Below, in pieces: positions 14,881-15,378 of a stretch of DNA of 15,378 bases. The position numbers and the translations under genes are program-made. The notes beneath the pieces were generated by a model. It had not been told where the DNA came from, searched no databases, and saw nothing but the letters and a program-made list of their open reading frames with translations. Positions within the stretch are counted from its first letter, which is position 1. Each line of letters opens with the position of its first letter. This DNA is from Aerococcus sp. UBA6277 (GTDB taxonomy: Bacteria > Bacillota > Bacilli > Lactobacillales > Aerococcaceae): assembly GCF_002440555.1 (NCBI RefSeq), contig NZ_DJUR01000011.1, positions 1 to 15,378 of the forward strand, in the 5' to 3' direction.

Positions 14881-14911
14881 TGGACCCCAAAAGTTAGACT
14901 AAATTTTATGA

Positions 14912-14939
14912 GAGTTGACCGATTGGTCAGCTCTTTTTT
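14912..14939 (+). terminator. Hairpin with T-run inside the IS end
   Basis: GAGTTGACC (14912-14920) pairs with GGTCAGCTC (14925-14933) with one G-U pair, followed by TTTTTT. It would stop plus-strand transcription entering the element, protecting the transposase from antisense transcription. Confidence 0.65.
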
Positions 14940-14984
14940 AGTACATACAATTTGGCTTAACTCCCGTTGTCGACAATACTTCTC

Positions 14985-15043
14985 ATAAATTTCAATCTGT
15001 CAAGAGTAGTAGCGGAGCGACTCTTGATAGATTGAAAATTTAT
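14985..15043. repeat. Long inverted repeat downstream of the transposase
   Basis: A 23-base arm (14985-15007) pairs with 15020-15043 apart from one G-U pair and one bulge, around a 12-base loop. It begins 6 bases after the transposase stop on the minus strand. It may act as a terminator or RNA stability element of the IS; no strong U-run follows on either strand. Confidence 0.7.
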
Positions 15044-15049
15044 GTGAAA

Positions 15050-15378
15050 CTATGAAAAGACAATGGAATTAGTATATTGGTTGCGATACTGGACGGGGCT
15101 TAGCCATCCTAGTTTCTCTTTAATTCGTTCTTCATTATAATAGTTAATATAGTTGGTAATTGAGTCAGCCAATTCTTCAAAACTATGATAAGTTTGACCA
15201 TAATACATTTCTTGTTTGAGTATACTAAAGAAATTTTCCATTGGTGAATTGTCATAACAATTACCTTTTCTAGACATACTTTGGAAGATATCATTATCTT
15301 TTAAAGTTTTTGAATATCGTTTCATTTGATAAGCCCAGCCTTGGTCTGAATGAAATGTTCTTCTGAAAATGCAATCAT
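15050..15378 (-). CDS. IS3-family transposase (OrfB), partial
   Basis: The C-terminal 109 residues of a DDE transposase; the 5' part lies outside the window, so the ATG at 15325 is internal, not the start. The reading frame stays open to the edge and includes FHSDQGWAYQ, the second catalytic Asp region. It then has the typical SMSRKGNCYDNSPMENFF with the catalytic Glu, and the YNEERIKEKLGWLSPVQYR tail of the integrase core. The visible part has no frameshift or stop, so the element could be intact. It stops with TAG at 15050-15052. Confidence 0.92.
   Translation of the reverse strand, partial: DCIFRRTFHSDQGWAYQMKRYSKTLKDNDIFQSMSRKGNCYDNSPMENFFSILKQEMYYGQTYHSFEELADSITNYINYYNEERIKEKLGWLSPVQYRNQYTNSIVFS

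Larger units (their letters stand above)
14881..15378 (-). mobile_element. IS3-family insertion sequence, 3' end only
   Basis: The element ends at TGGACCCCAAAAGTTAGAC (14881-14899), an end typical of IS3/IS150-type elements and starting with TG. Inside lie the transposase 3' end and two hairpins. The rest, with the other terminal repeat and any target duplication, is beyond the window, so the group and copy number cannot be given. Confidence 0.82.

Noticed and set aside
15109..15325. ATG at 15325 as start of a 91-residue transposase, and an overlapping minus-strand frame
   Set aside because: The frame runs open to the window edge with conserved HSDQG sequence upstream of that ATG, so the gene is simply cut; the overlapping frame is a shadow.

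Overview
The window looks like chromosome of a low-GC Gram-positive bacterium. Lactobacillales (for example Aerococcus- or Enterococcus-like) is the best guess, from three things: T-box leaders, a maeKR-maePE malate cluster like that described in Lactobacillus casei, and strong GGAGG-type ribosome binding sites. No rRNA, tRNA, CRISPR array or phage gene is visible. The genus cannot be fixed from this sequence.

Layout. (1) 1-1603: a minus-strand FAD/NAD(P)-binding flavoprotein with a hairpin terminator at its 3' side. (2) 1604-5203: a long regulatory region with a T-box riboswitch, then a compact operon of a luciferase-like monooxygenase, a glutaredoxin-like protein and an NtaA/SnaA/DszA-type flavin monooxygenase, closed by a strong terminator. 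The gene order matches Bacillus subtilis ytmO-ytnI-ytnJ (cmoO-cmoI-cmoJ). (3) 5204-9548: a second regulatory region with a second T-box, then a polar amino acid ABC importer (ATPase, permease, lipoprotein) and a second NtaA/SnaA/DszA-type monooxygenase. This content resembles B. subtilis yxeO-yxeN-yxeM-yxeK. (4) 9652-14636: a malate utilisation cluster, with response regulator and sensor kinase on the minus strand and, divergently, a 2-hydroxycarboxylate transporter and a malic enzyme. (5) 14881-15378: the end of an IS3-family insertion sequence, cut by the window edge.

How it may work. Regions 2 and 3 look like a regulon for importing S-substituted cysteine compounds and oxidatively cleaving their C-S bond to recover cysteine; S-(2-succino)cysteine and S-alkyl-cysteines are the substrates known for the Bacillus relatives. 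The second T-box reads convincingly as a cysteine sensor: it has a TGC specifier, and the TGGA acceptor bulge matches the U73 of tRNA-Cys. The first is ambiguous. The N-acetyltransferase and deacetylase that accompany these enzymes in Bacillus are absent here. In region 4, MaeP should import malate, MaeE should decarboxylate it to pyruvate and CO2, and MaeKR should induce both.

Main discovery. The two regulatory regions (about 1902-2467 and 5254-5774) appear to be diverged copies of one module. They share, at nearly identical offsets, a palindromic operator (ATACAA-N3-TTGTAT, a T-N11-A LysR-type box), several conserved blocks, a 24-base promoter-proximal element and the T-box. Two other points stand out: the sensor kinase MaeK seems to lack the ATP-binding boxes of its catalytic domain, and the two T-boxes do not obviously read the same tRNA.
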